The notes below the pieces were generated by a model. The model saw only the letters and a list, made by a program, of their open reading frames with translations, did not search any database and was not told the origin of the DNA. A program made the translations under genes and the position numbers. From CAZHHH01 sp052400685 (GTDB taxonomy: Bacteria > Bacteroidota > Bacteroidia > Bacteroidales > Marinilabiliaceae), in NCBI GenBank assembly GCA_052400685.1, contig JBQTGJ010000007.1: a DNA stretch of 64,000 bases; one strand, 5' to 3'. This document shows positions 34,014 through 43,502 of this stretch, piece by piece (positions within the stretch are counted from its first letter, which is position 1; each line of letters begins with the position of its first letter).

Positions 34014-35050
34014 GTGTAGCGGTAAAATTTGCAGTCGTGGGACTGGGGCACATCGGCAAGCGTCATGTTGCCATGATTGAACGAAATTTGGAGTCGCAGT
34101 TGGTCGCGGTTTGTGATATCCGCAAGGCTACTGAAACTGGTTTTGAGGATCCTTCAATTCCTTACTATTCTTCTATTGAAGAATTATTGGTTCATACCGA
34201 TGCCGATGTTATTAATATTTGTACGCCCAATGGTTTACATGCTCAAATGGGGTTGCAAGTGCTGGCGTATCATAAGCATGTGGTTTTGGAAAAACCGCTG
34301 GCTTTGACACGTCGCGATGCTGAAAAAGTTATTTTTAAAGCGTTACAGATGTCACGTCAGGTTTTTGCCGTGATGCAGAATCGTTATTCGCCACCTGCTA
34401 AATGGCTGAAACAGATGATTAGCGAGCAACGGCTTGGGCGTATTTTTATGGTGCAACTAAATTGTTACTGGAATAGGGATGAACGTTACTATAAACCCGG
34501 CGGATGGCATGGAACCGCCAATTTGGATGGTGGGGTATTATTCACTCAGTTTTCCCATTTTATTGACATCATGTATTGGCTGTTTGGTGATATTGAGAAT
34601 ATAAAAGGAAATTTTGGAAATTTTGCTCATCATCAGTCAACACCTTTTGAAGATGCCGGTACTGTCATTTTTGATTTCGTTAATGGCGGTATGGGAACCA
34701 TTAATTACTCTACGGCTGTGTGGGATAAAAATATGGAGAGCAGCATTACTATTATCGGGGAAAAAGGATCGGTGAAAGTTGCCGGTCAGTATATGGATAA
34801 AGTGGCTTATTGCCATGTGAAGGATTATGTTCCTGAACCCTTGGAAGAAGCCCTGCCGGCTAACGATTACGGTGGCTATAAAGGATCGGCTTCTAATCAT
34901 GGTGCCGTTATTGAAAATGTGGTAAAAACGCTTAAAGGCGAAATGCAGGTGGCTACCAATGCTTTGGAGGGTATGAAAGTGGTCGATATTATTGAACGGA
35001 TATATAGCGTTAGGGGCGAAGGTGCCTTAACCATTCGTGAAAGTTTATAA
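34010..35050 (+). CDS. Gfo/Idh/MocA oxidoreductase (WbpB/WlbA-like)
   Basis: This is a 346-residue NAD(P)-dependent sugar dehydrogenase. FAVVGLGHIGKRHVAMI is the nucleotide-binding motif, VVLEKPLALT carries the catalytic EKP Lys, and GGVLFTQFSHFIDIM supplies the active-site His. In the WbpB-E-D pathway this enzyme oxidises C3 of UDP-GlcNAcA before amination. The 4-base overlap with the acetyltransferase and the adjacent aminotransferase make this the most likely role. Confidence 0.88.
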   Translation: MSVAVKFAVVGLGHIGKRHVAMIERNLESQLVAVCDIRKATETGFEDPSIPYYSSIEELLVHTDADVINICTPNGLHAQMGLQVLAYHKHVVLEKPLALTRRDAEKVIFKALQMSRQVFAVMQNRYSPPAKWLKQMISEQRLGRIFMVQLNCYWNRDERYYKPGGWHGTANLDGGVLFTQFSHFIDIMYWLFGDIENIKGNFGNFAHHQSTPFEDAGTVIFDFVNGGMGTINYSTAVWDKNMESSITIIGEKGSVKVAGQYMDKVAYCHVKDYVPEPLEEALPANDYGGYKGSASNHGAVIENVVKTLKGEMQVATNALEGMKVVDIIERIYSVRGEGALTIRESL

Positions 35051-35520
35051 CCTGCAATTGATACGAGGAGACGGTTGTCATAATATAAGGGCTTTTGGAT
35101 ATTGTTGATGTGGCGACGTTTAAGGAGAATGTGAATGATTTCTGAAATTTGGAGGTTCTGGTTTGGTTTTTCACTTACACTTGTTTAGTCTTGCTGCGTA
35201 GGTTATTGATCGGCTGGCATTTAATATCGGTCGTCAACCGGTAAAAAGTGTTTGCAGGAAGAGTGTATTTCCTGCATTATACTTGTCCTTTAAACGGTTA
35301 GTTATCATAGTAAACTTCCGTTTTTCGTACTACGCAAGCTTCAAAAATGGTTTTTTGCCACCGTATATTTTGGGTAAGCATTTAACAAGTGATTCTAATT
35401 TAGAATATTAAAAGGATTGATCGTGTGTTAAAAGGAATAGGATTCCATATAATTTATTTATTTTGTGAGCTTTCTGTGAGATTAAAAAAAATATTTGGAT
35501 TTTAATATAAATAATTACTC
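35051..35520. other. Gene-free interval with one hairpin
   Basis: About 470 bases without a gene. TGCAGGAA (35253-35260) and TTCCTGCA (35269-35276) form a perfect 8-bp stem without a T-run. The remainder is AT-rich leader for the gene at 35521. No RNA gene recognised. Confidence 0.5.
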
Positions 35521-36546
35521 GTGAAATTATCCAAAAAGCAATATGTATTGGTAGAGCGTCTGCTTGAAAATTGGGTTGAAAAGGGATTGCTTTCATCTGA
35601 TCAGAAACAGTTGTTAAGCAGTGATATAGGCAGAAAAGCCGTTAATTGGCACCGTGTGGCACAAAACATGCTTGGGTTAGCGGTTTTTTTCATGGTGATA
35701 GCATTTTTTCAGCTGGTAGCCGATGAATGGGTTTTGCGTTTGCTGGATAATTTTGTGGCTTTGTCGGATGGTTTTTTTATGATATTGCTGGGGGTTTTAA
35801 CTGTCACTTTTATTTTGGTTGCCTGGTTTGTGCAAAATTCAGCCAAAGTGTCGTCCCGAATATTTGAAGAAGCATTGCTTTTGATGTCAGGGCTGTCGTT
35901 TGGCGGTATGTTGTATTATGCGCACGTTATTTTTGAATGGCAGCCAGGAACACAAATCTTACAGCTCCTAACGGGGGCCATTATGATTTTGTGTCTTGGT
36001 TATTTTTTCAGATCTTCTCTCTTATGGCTGTTAGGATGTGCCCTTTTTTTCTTTTGGTTTGGGCTTCAAACCGCCTACGCCGATGATTGGAACGCTGTAT
36101 TTTGGGGCATGAATCTGGCAGTGCGTTATCTCGTTTTTTCGGCTGTTTTTATGCTGGTACTTCAAGGGTTGAAGAAATTGGGCTATATAACGCGTTTTTA
36201 TAGTCTCACGCTGCAGTTGGGATTGCTGCTGATGTGGTTTTCTTTTTGGATGTGTGCCTTATTTGGCAATTATGCTTCATGGGAGGCCTGGGAATCGGCT
36301 ACTGCTCTTCAGTTGTTGCCGTGGGGTATGGCAATGGCAGCTTTGGCGTTTTATTTTTGGCGGACAGGTCGTCGTAAAAAACGACAGGATTGGGTGTGGA
36401 TGGGTAGTCTGGCTTTTTTTGCTGATGCGTGTACGCAATATTTTCTTTTTTTGTGGGAGCCTTTACCACCGGTCTTATTTTTCTTTATATTGGCCGTATT
36501 GTTCTTTGTTATTGGCCGAAAAGCAGAAGTAATTTGGGGAAAATGA
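35521..36546 (+). CDS. DUF2157-like polytopic membrane protein
   Basis: This is a 341-residue protein starting at GTG (35521); no upstream ATG fits. A charged N-terminal segment of ~50 residues (KKQYVLVERLLENWVEKGLL, with the SSDQKQLL and IGRKAV helices) is followed by about nine hydrophobic segments. This order, a short cytoplasmic domain in front of many helices, is typical of DUF2157 membrane proteins of unknown function. An unrelated function such as transport or sensing cannot be excluded. It is the last + gene before a convergent PBP gene. Confidence 0.6.
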   Translation: MKLSKKQYVLVERLLENWVEKGLLSSDQKQLLSSDIGRKAVNWHRVAQNMLGLAVFFMVIAFFQLVADEWVLRLLDNFVALSDGFFMILLGVLTVTFILVAWFVQNSAKVSSRIFEEALLLMSGLSFGGMLYYAHVIFEWQPGTQILQLLTGAIMILCLGYFFRSSLLWLLGCALFFFWFGLQTAYADDWNAVFWGMNLAVRYLVFSAVFMLVLQGLKKLGYITRFYSLTLQLGLLLMWFSFWMCALFGNYASWEAWESATALQLLPWGMAMAALAFYFWRTGRRKKRQDWVWMGSLAFFADACTQYFLFLWEPLPPVLFFFILAVLFFVIGRKAEVIWGK

Positions 36547-36671
36547 AACCGAAAAGAGGCTAAAAGTTGTGTGAGTCTTTAGCATCTTTCCGATGGGGAT
36601 AAAATTTGCATCACTTTGTTCTTTGAGAGGTGAATTAATTTTGCCTATGATCTGCTTTTGTGATATTGTGT

Positions 36672-39014
36672 TTATTTTTTCTTCCTGAAAATATCCCGCA
36701 TACGATTTAGTAATCCTTTGTTGTTGTCACGAAGTGTATCTGTATCCTGCATTTTTTCGTTTGTTTTTTCTGATTCGTTTGGCGCGAATAGTCGTTCAAA
36801 AAAATTCATCTCTTCAGCCGGTTGGAAATCTTCCATGTAATCGCCACAATCCATTTGATCGGCGAGGTAGTCGGGGAGTGGATAGAAAATGTTTTGTGAC
36901 AGATAGCGCTGGTTTGCCGAGGCTTCAGCTTTTTGCATAAATCGGGCAAAAATAGGTAAAGCCATGTGTGCCCCTTGCCCTAATGCCGTGGTCCGGAAGC
37001 GGATGATGGGATGGTCGGCGCCCACCCAAATGCCGGCGACCAAATTGGGGGTAAAGCCAATGAACCAGCCATCGGTATTGTTTTGTGTGGTGCCGGTTTT
37101 GCCGGCATAGTCGCCTGTTAAATGGTAGCGTTGATAAAGGCTATGCGCTGTTCCTCGTTGCGCAACCTCACGTAGCATTTGTACCATCATTCGGGCGGTC
37201 TCTTCGTTAAAGGCCTCAGACAAGTGATTGTGTTCTTCATTTTGATACAGTATTTTTCCGTTGGCATCTTCAATGCGCATTATTAACACCGGTTTTATGG
37301 CATGCCCATAATTGGCAAAGGCGGTATAGGCCGTTACCATTTCCAGTAGGGAGAGCTCGGCGGTTCCCAGAGCAATGGATGGCACTTTCGGAATCGTTGA
37401 TTCAATGCCCATTTGGCGTGCCATTGTGATAACATCCGTCACACCTGTTCGGTTAATCAGTTCTGCCGCCACGGTATTGACAGAATTGACAAGCCCTCCT
37501 TTTACGCTGTAGTAACCTTTGTGGTTGCCATCGGCATTGGATGGCGTCCAATCATCATAAGTCTTTTGTTCGTTTGAAATCATTTCGCACGGCATAACCC
37601 CTTCGTCTAGTGCGGTGGCATAAACAATGGGTTTAAAGGTGCTGCCCACTTGTCGTCGTGAAGTTACATGGTCGTACGGGTAGTATTTGTAGTTGAGACC
37701 GCCACTCCAGGCAAGTACGTAGCCGTTGGTTGGGTTGACGGCCAAAAAACCGGACTGCAATGTTCGTAAAGCCAGCCTGAGGGAATCGATGGGCGAAATT
37801 GAAATCGTTTTTTCGACACCGTTAGTGAAGATGGTCATGCGTGTTGGTTTTCCCAAAGTTTTGATGATGCTGGTTTCGCTTAAGCCCTGATTCTGTAGTT
37901 GCTGATAACGAGGGGTCTTTTTGAGTTCCTGTTTGAAGAACGACGGAAAAGCATCCCACGGCTCTGACTGATTCCAATGTGTGTTAAATGTTTTTTGCAG
38001 GTAACTCATGTGCTGGTGTACAGCATCAGATGCAAAACGTTGTAATTCTGTATCAAGTGTCGTATATATTTTTAGTCCCTGGGTATAGATGTCGTAGGTG
38101 TCACCATACGTTTGGTGCAGAATGTCGAGTGTCTGAATCCGCACCTGATCCAGAAAATAGGGCGCAGGCCCTGTGGTTCGGTCGAGACGATGGTAGCTGG
38201 TTTTGATGGGTTGCGAGCGATAAAGGCGGGCTTCGTCGTCGCTTAGAAAACCATTTTGCTGCATACGCTGTAAAACGATGTCACGGCGTTTTTTACTCCT
38301 TTCAGGATTTAATCTCGGATTATAAGCTGTGTTGGCGGCCAGCATGCCTACCAGTGTTGCCGCTTCAGGAGGAGTTAGTTTAGAGGACCTTTTATTGAAG
38401 AAGCGGTTGGCTGCGACTTCAATGCCATAAATGTTTTCTCCAAAAGGAACTGTGTTTAGATATAAGCCCAGTATTTCATCTTTGTTATAGACTTGTTCCA
38501 GCCGGGAGGCGATAAATATTTCTTTGATTTTACTTACCGGAAGCGTCAGGAAGCCCAGATCTTTTCGGGGGTATAGATTTTTTGCCAGCTGTTGACTGAT
38601 GGTACTGCCGCCACCCTGACTAAAATCACCCAAAAGAAATGTTTTGATGATAACCCGCCCCAGACTAATGTAATCCAATCCTTTATGTTCAAAAAATCGG
38701 CTGTCTTCCGTTGCTATCAGGGCATTTTTCACATGTTGGCAGATGTCTTTATTATCAATTGTCAGACGGTTTTCAATATAGTATTTCCCAATAAGTTTAT
38801 CGTCTGACGAATAAACTGCCGAGGCTGTTTCGTGGCGGATGTTTTTGAGCGTTTGTTTGTCTGGCAAACGGCCAAACAGGCCTATGTAAACTAAACATAT
38901 AAAAAGAGTCAGAAGGCTTATACCCAATGTCAATAATTTGAAAGCCCATAGCATAACCCTTTTTTTCAATGGTGAGGCTTTCTTTTTTTTAGATCTTTTT
39001 TTTGAGTGGGTCAT
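36672..39014 (-). CDS. Class A penicillin-binding protein (PBP1A-like)
   Basis: This is a 780-residue bifunctional peptidoglycan synthase. A basic N terminus and one transmembrane segment (residues ~28-50) precede the GT51 domain with ATEDSRFFEHKGLDY and GGGSTISQQLAKNLYP. The transpeptidase has GSTFKP (Ser458), SVN and AGKTGTTQNN. A short acidic to basic C-terminal tail follows. It polymerises and crosslinks glycan strands in the periplasm. The upstream epimerase gene on the same strand ends 26 bases before it, so they may be co-transcribed. A second PBP1A-type gene lies at 46245-48602. Confidence 0.93.
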   Translation of the reverse strand: MTHSKKRSKKKKASPLKKRVMLWAFKLLTLGISLLTLFICLVYIGLFGRLPDKQTLKNIRHETASAVYSSDDKLIGKYYIENRLTIDNKDICQHVKNALIATEDSRFFEHKGLDYISLGRVIIKTFLLGDFSQGGGSTISQQLAKNLYPRKDLGFLTLPVSKIKEIFIASRLEQVYNKDEILGLYLNTVPFGENIYGIEVAANRFFNKRSSKLTPPEAATLVGMLAANTAYNPRLNPERSKKRRDIVLQRMQQNGFLSDDEARLYRSQPIKTSYHRLDRTTGPAPYFLDQVRIQTLDILHQTYGDTYDIYTQGLKIYTTLDTELQRFASDAVHQHMSYLQKTFNTHWNQSEPWDAFPSFFKQELKKTPRYQQLQNQGLSETSIIKTLGKPTRMTIFTNGVEKTISISPIDSLRLALRTLQSGFLAVNPTNGYVLAWSGGLNYKYYPYDHVTSRRQVGSTFKPIVYATALDEGVMPCEMISNEQKTYDDWTPSNADGNHKGYYSVKGGLVNSVNTVAAELINRTGVTDVITMARQMGIESTIPKVPSIALGTAELSLLEMVTAYTAFANYGHAIKPVLIMRIEDANGKILYQNEEHNHLSEAFNEETARMMVQMLREVAQRGTAHSLYQRYHLTGDYAGKTGTTQNNTDGWFIGFTPNLVAGIWVGADHPIIRFRTTALGQGAHMALPIFARFMQKAEASANQRYLSQNIFYPLPDYLADQMDCGDYMEDFQPAEEMNFFERLFAPNESEKTNEKMQDTDTLRDNNKGLLNRMRDIFRKKK

Positions 39015-39040
39015 GAAAATAAGATGTCTGGATTCTGATG

Positions 39041-40048
39041 TTATTGGTTTAATTGATACCAGCGGGCGGTGTTCTTTACCGCTTCCTGGATGGGAGTAAA
39101 GGTGAATTTGAAGCGATTTTTAAATTTATCCGCCGAATAAAAGGACTTTAACTGAGCCGATCGTGCTGTGTCGCGGGTGATGGCTGGTGCTTTGGCGGCA
39201 ATAAAACAGAGAAGGAGGTTAATACGCCAGCCCAACTCGGTGAGTGGTTTTGACACTTTGATAAACGGTGGTTTTTTATGTAATTCTTGTGCTATGATGG
39301 TAAACATCGTTTTAAAAGGAAGATTCTCTCCATTGAGAATAAAACGTTCATTTAGAACGTCGCTTTCCATCAATATAATGATGGCTTTGGCCACATCTCT
39401 CACGTCAACAAAACCGGTTATGCCATTGGTATAAAAAGGCATCCCTTGTTTTACCGAATAAAAGAGTTTGCCGCTGCTTCTTTTCCAATTAACCGGGCCT
39501 ATTACAACGGATGGATTAACTATGACTACCGGCAGTCCTTCTTTTGAAGCACGCCAGACTTCCATCTCAGCTCTGAATTTGCTGTGTGAATAGGCCGACC
39601 GGCGTGAATCTGGCTGCCATTCCACTTCTTCATTTACCAAAGCATTGTCGAGTTGCTTGCCCAATGAACTGATGGAACTTACATAACACACCTTTTGAAC
39701 CCCTTTGGACAGACAGGCATTCATTAGGTTGGCGGTGCCCTCTGAGTTTATAGCCATCATTTTGTCTGATTCGCCCGGGTTAAATGATACCATAGCAGCA
39801 GCATGGATCACGCGTGTTACTTTCTCAAGTGCCTGTTCCAGTGAAAAGTAATCCGTTAAGTCGGCTTCAACCCATTCAATCATATTCCACAACGAGGTGT
39901 CATTGTGATGGTAATATTGAAATATTTTTCTGGTCTCTTCCAGGTTGCGTCTATTTCTGTAAATAGCTCTTACCTTGTAACCCTTTTCGGTCAGTTGAAC
40001 TAATAGGTGACTGCCTACTAATCCTGTTCCTCCTGTTAATAGTATCAT
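39041..40048 (-). CDS. NAD-dependent epimerase/dehydratase (extended SDR)
   Basis: This is a 335-residue cytosolic protein. LLTGGTGLVGSHLL is the N-terminal Rossmann motif, RVIHAAAMVSF and VSSISSLG are extended-SDR strands, and YSHSKFRAE provides the Y-x-x-x-K active site. VVIVNPSVVIGP follows. The family covers nucleotide-sugar epimerases, dihydroflavonol reductases and 3-beta-HSD-like enzymes; the sequence resembles the uncharacterised Bacteroidota group often encoded next to PBP genes. Its substrate is unknown. It directly precedes the PBP gene in transcription order. Confidence 0.8.
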   Translation of the reverse strand: MILLTGGTGLVGSHLLVQLTEKGYKVRAIYRNRRNLEETRKIFQYYHHNDTSLWNMIEWVEADLTDYFSLEQALEKVTRVIHAAAMVSFNPGESDKMMAINSEGTANLMNACLSKGVQKVCYVSSISSLGKQLDNALVNEEVEWQPDSRRSAYSHSKFRAEMEVWRASKEGLPVVIVNPSVVIGPVNWKRSSGKLFYSVKQGMPFYTNGITGFVDVRDVAKAIIILMESDVLNERFILNGENLPFKTMFTIIAQELHKKPPFIKVSKPLTELGWRINLLLCFIAAKAPAITRDTARSAQLKSFYSADKFKNRFKFTFTPIQEAVKNTARWYQLNQ

Positions 40049-40226
40049 AACTGGTTGATTTTTAACCGGGATTATAATATTGTAATCATTTAATTATGAT
40101 TGAGCGTTGACCCGTTTCGTAAATTGTTACTAAATTAGCACATTCAAATCATTTAAGAACCTACATTTTAGTTTTTATTGGTTCTGTTTTTTTTGATTAT
40201 AGTGTTTCATTTTTAAACTTTAGAAT

Positions 40227-40826
40227 ATGTTTTCCGGAATCATTGAAGAAGCGGCAACGGTAGTAAAATTGATAAAAGAAAAAGGAAATTTGAATATAAC
40301 TCTCCAATGTTCTTTTGTGGATGAGTTGAAAATTGACCAGAGTGTGGCACACAACGGCGTTTGCCTGACGGTGGTTGCAAAAGATGACAAAGGCTATACC
40401 GTGACTGCAATTCAGGAAACACTTGATAAATCTAACCTTGGGTTGCTTAATGTTGGCGATAAGGTAAATGTGGAACGCAGTATGTTGATGAATGGCCGAT
40501 TGGATGGTCATATTGTACAAGGACATGTGGATCAGACGGCACGTTGTGTTGAAGTGAAAGAGGCCGATGGCAGTTGGTATTTTACCTTTCAGTACGATGT
40601 TGATAAGAAGATGAGTTCACAGGGATATGTTACCGTTGAAAAGGGCTCTGTTTGTGTAAATGGGGTGAGCTTAACCGTGGTTAACAGCAAAGAAGATCGT
40701 TTTTCGGTGGCTATTATTCCTTATACTTATGAATTTACTAATTTTCATCAGATTAGGACGGGCAGTGTGGTTAATCTTGAGTTTGATATTATTGGTAAAT
40801 ATATTAGTCGGATGATGGTGAAATAG
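40227..40826 (+). CDS. ribE: Riboflavin synthase, alpha subunit
   Basis: This is a 199-residue enzyme joining two lumazine molecules to riboflavin. MFSGIIEE opens the first lumazine-binding repeat, and NGVCLTVV, LDGHIVQGHVD, VNGVSLTVVN and NLEFDIIGKY mark the duplicated barrel. The length is normal. It is single and flanked by a 20-bp-stem terminator. No FMN riboswitch is visible in the ~180 bases upstream. Confidence 0.95.
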   Translation: MFSGIIEEAATVVKLIKEKGNLNITLQCSFVDELKIDQSVAHNGVCLTVVAKDDKGYTVTAIQETLDKSNLGLLNVGDKVNVERSMLMNGRLDGHIVQGHVDQTARCVEVKEADGSWYFTFQYDVDKKMSSQGYVTVEKGSVCVNGVSLTVVNSKEDRFSVAIIPYTYEFTNFHQIRTGSVVNLEFDIIGKYISRMMVK

Positions 40827-40846
40827 ACTCATCTGACTGTAAAGGC

Positions 40847-40890
40847 AAAACAAAGCCCGGAAATTCTCTCGAATTTCCGGGCTTTGTTTT
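40847..40890. terminator. Bidirectional terminator
   Basis: A perfect 20-bp stem (40847-40866 / 40871-40890) with loop TCTC, GC-rich in the middle and flanked by A-run and T-run. It sits between ribE and the convergent DUF4270 gene and can serve both strands. Confidence 0.95.
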
Positions 40891-40905
40891 CAGTATTTTT
40901 CTTTA

Positions 40906-42330
40906 TTAGTAGACGACATATTTTACTTTTACTTTTGGAAAATAGGTCTCATGGTTATTATAGATTACGATGCGATAGGGATTAAATTGCGTGCTGGGTA
41001 GCCTGATAAATAACTTATCAGGCGTTTCTCCGCTTAAAACCTTATTAAGTTGGAATTGGAAATAGTCTTTACTCATCGAAAATGTGAAAGAAGCTTTTTC
41101 GCTGTTAAATCCTGCCTGGCCTGAGTTTGAAAAGCCCATGTAGCTTTCGTTATTCTCTTCATAAGAAGGGTAAGTGAATTTACCATCTTCGTTTTTTACC
41201 TTTATAGAGAGCGTTTGACTCTTTGGAAGGTACAGGTCTTCTTCTTCATCTAATGTGGTTGTATCAGCTTTCAAAATTAATTCAACGACACTAAATCCTA
41301 GTTGTGAGTTTGATATTCTATAATGATCTACCGAGTCAGCCCATTGCTCGTAGATATCAGATAAATCAACTTCCATATAGCTCCCTGCCATTCCTTGAGC
41401 GAATACCTGACCGGCGTCTGTATCATTGAAAATCACATTTGAGGTATAAGTGTGTTCAAAGCGATTGAAGATACGGCCTTCTTCGTTTATTGGGAAGACA
41501 TAGTTATGAGACTCTATGGCCAGTATTTGTTCTTTTTCGAGGTCGTAAAATTCTTTATGGTAGTAAAGCGTTAAATTTGACAGGGTATTTAATAAATCAA
41601 TTCTCAATAAAACACCATTGGTTACATCCAAAGAGTTGTCGAGGGTAACATAAAGCCCGTTTAGGATATCTTTAAAAGCATCGCGTTCTGATTTATCCCC
41701 TGTTGAAATATTGCGCACGTCGAATAGTCGACTAGCCAGCTCATCCGTTAAACGTATTTGTATGGTGTCTGCTTTGTAAGCCGACCATAAAGAGTCTGTT
41801 CTGTTGTCATAGGGCGTGATTCTTTTCTCGCCCAGTGCCACCGGATTGTAACGGCCATCCATTGGCTCATTGCTATAGTATGGTTGGTCGGACGATAAAC
41901 GTTCGGTTAGTTCATAAACCTTGAGGTTCAGACTGGCATCTTTATCACCAAACCAGCTATAATTAGTGTAGTATAAATTTAATACCACGGAATCGGGGAA
42001 ATAGTTTAAGCCGTCGGCGTCAAGACTATCAATGGCGTCGCCAATATTTACTTCAGTAACGAAGTCACTCTTGGTGGATCCAAGTCGGGGATCGTTAAAA
42101 TGGCCTATAAATCCAACGGCACCTTGCATGGTTCCGTCTGATAAAATAGATTCCGGCAGTATGTTCTTGACAACCATCTTTTGTGAGTCGGCATTGGCCG
42201 TGATCAGGTCTGACGTTGGGAGTATCTGGCCCCCAATATTGGATGGATCGTTAGTGCATCCAACAATAATTAACGAAGATAAAACGATTGAGCCCAGAGC
42301 TGTTGCTAATCTTTGTTTCAGGTTTTGCAT
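40906..42330 (-). CDS. DUF4270 family lipoprotein
   Basis: This is a 474-residue protein with a lipoprotein signal ending LIIVGCTND. The start of the mature part, DPSNIGGQILPTSDL, is characteristic of DUF4270 proteins, which are found in nearly all Bacteroidota and predicted to be beta-rich and surface or periplasmic. Function is unknown. It follows the short GT5-like gene on the same strand (67 bases apart), an order common in the phylum. Confidence 0.85.
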   Translation of the reverse strand: MQNLKQRLATALGSIVLSSLIIVGCTNDPSNIGGQILPTSDLITANADSQKMVVKNILPESILSDGTMQGAVGFIGHFNDPRLGSTKSDFVTEVNIGDAIDSLDADGLNYFPDSVVLNLYYTNYSWFGDKDASLNLKVYELTERLSSDQPYYSNEPMDGRYNPVALGEKRITPYDNRTDSLWSAYKADTIQIRLTDELASRLFDVRNISTGDKSERDAFKDILNGLYVTLDNSLDVTNGVLLRIDLLNTLSNLTLYYHKEFYDLEKEQILAIESHNYVFPINEEGRIFNRFEHTYTSNVIFNDTDAGQVFAQGMAGSYMEVDLSDIYEQWADSVDHYRISNSQLGFSVVELILKADTTTLDEEEDLYLPKSQTLSIKVKNEDGKFTYPSYEENNESYMGFSNSGQAGFNSEKASFTFSMSKDYFQFQLNKVLSGETPDKLFIRLPSTQFNPYRIVIYNNHETYFPKVKVKYVVY

Positions 42331-42396
42331 AAAACTGTAAAATGGTTGTGTCTCCTCTATTTGTTTGTTTGTGCCCTGCCTTTTTTAATCCATTGA

Positions 42397-43197
42397 TTAA
42401 AGTTCATCATAAAATTTGTTGTAGGCATCAATATAATCTTCTTCGCTTTGGTATTCTAAAAATGGTTTTCCGGAAGCCTTAATGTACTCTGTCAATTCAG
42501 AATCAATGCTTTCACTTCCCTGAATAATGCCATCTGATAAATCAATAGCCAGTTTGGTCAGGTTTGTGTAAGTGGGATCGTCCAGTTGTTTTAGCTTACT
42601 TGCCTCAACGCCCATAGCCACCAGTTTGTCCTTCATTTCTTTGTTGAGAGGCTGGTTAAAGGCATCGTTATAAACCGAATAGACAACCTTGGAATTGGCA
42701 AAATATGGATCGTCCGACATTAGTGTTTTTACCATTAATGGCGACATGGCGGTAAACCATCCATGACAATGAACAATATCCGGGGCCCATCTTAGCTTTT
42801 TGGTCGTTTCCAAAACACCTCGTGCGAAAAAGATGGCACGTTCATCATTGTCTTCAAATTCAGTGCCATCTTCGTTGGTTAGCGTCTCTTTTCTTTGAAA
42901 ATAATCATCATTGTCGATGAAATAGACTTGCATCCGGGCTGCCTGAATGGAGGCTACTTTTATTATTAATGGGTGATCGGTGTCATTAATGATCAGGTTC
43001 ATACCTGAAAGACGAATAACTTCATGGAGTTGGTTGCGTCGTTCATTGATGGATCCGAATCGGGGCATGAAAGTTCTGATTTCTTTGCCTCGTTCCTGAA
43101 TGCCCTGTGGTAGGTTTCTGGCTATCAGTGACATTTCAGATTCCGGTAAATAAGGGGTGATTTTTTGTGAGATAAATAAGACTCTGGTATTTTCCAT
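42397..43197 (-). CDS. Short glycogen/starch synthase-like protein (GT5 N-terminal domain only)
   Basis: This is a 266-residue protein that corresponds only to the N-terminal Rossmann domain of GT5 glycogen synthases: RVLFISQKITPYLPES, ARNLPQGIQERGKEIRTFMPRFG, RWAPDIVHCHGWFTAM. Normal GlgA is about 480 residues with a second nucleotide-binding domain, which is missing here. Stand-alone short forms next to panC are common in Bacteroidota, so this is probably a conserved family and not a recent truncation. Without the donor-binding domain, ordinary ADP-glucose transfer is doubtful. It is divergent from panC across a 305-base intergenic region. Confidence 0.75.
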   Translation of the reverse strand: MENTRVLFISQKITPYLPESEMSLIARNLPQGIQERGKEIRTFMPRFGSINERRNQLHEVIRLSGMNLIINDTDHPLIIKVASIQAARMQVYFIDNDDYFQRKETLTNEDGTEFEDNDERAIFFARGVLETTKKLRWAPDIVHCHGWFTAMSPLMVKTLMSDDPYFANSKVVYSVYNDAFNQPLNKEMKDKLVAMGVEASKLKQLDDPTYTNLTKLAIDLSDGIIQGSESIDSELTEYIKASGKPFLEYQSEEDYIDAYNKFYDEL

Positions 43198-43222
43198 TGG
43201 TCTGTTAAATAATGAAACAATC

Positions 43223-43258
43223 TGTCGTAATTATTTTACGACATTTTATTTTACGACA
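43223..43258. promoter_or_regulatory. TTACGACA repeat, operator-like
   Basis: TGTCGTAA (43223-43230) and TTACGACA (43236-43243) form a perfect inverted repeat with a 5-base gap, and a third TTACGACA follows at 43251-43258. It lies in the divergent region between the GT5-like gene and panC, 26 bases from the GT5-like start. Two or three sites for a dimeric regulator are plausible; no regulator is identified. Confidence 0.5.
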
Positions 43259-43502
43259 TCAATTCATCTGTGATTAGATAAATGATGACTTTTTTGTTTA
43301 GGTATAATTTTATTTTCTGCACAAAAATACAAAAAATAAAGGATCAAAACAAAGTCGTTTGGTCTTCGTGAAATGCTGATTTTAGCTGCAATGTATCGTT
43401 TTTGGTGTTTTTTGGTGAAAAGAAGTAAGGTTTTTTAAGAGTCCTTTTTTTAATTTTTGGGTTTTATTCTTTTAATTTGCTCTGTTTTTTTATTTATAAA
43501 CT

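Noticed and set aside
40050..40226. FMN riboswitch before riboflavin synthase
   Set aside because: The conserved AGGGGC/GGUGAAAUUCC-type core of FMN elements is absent.
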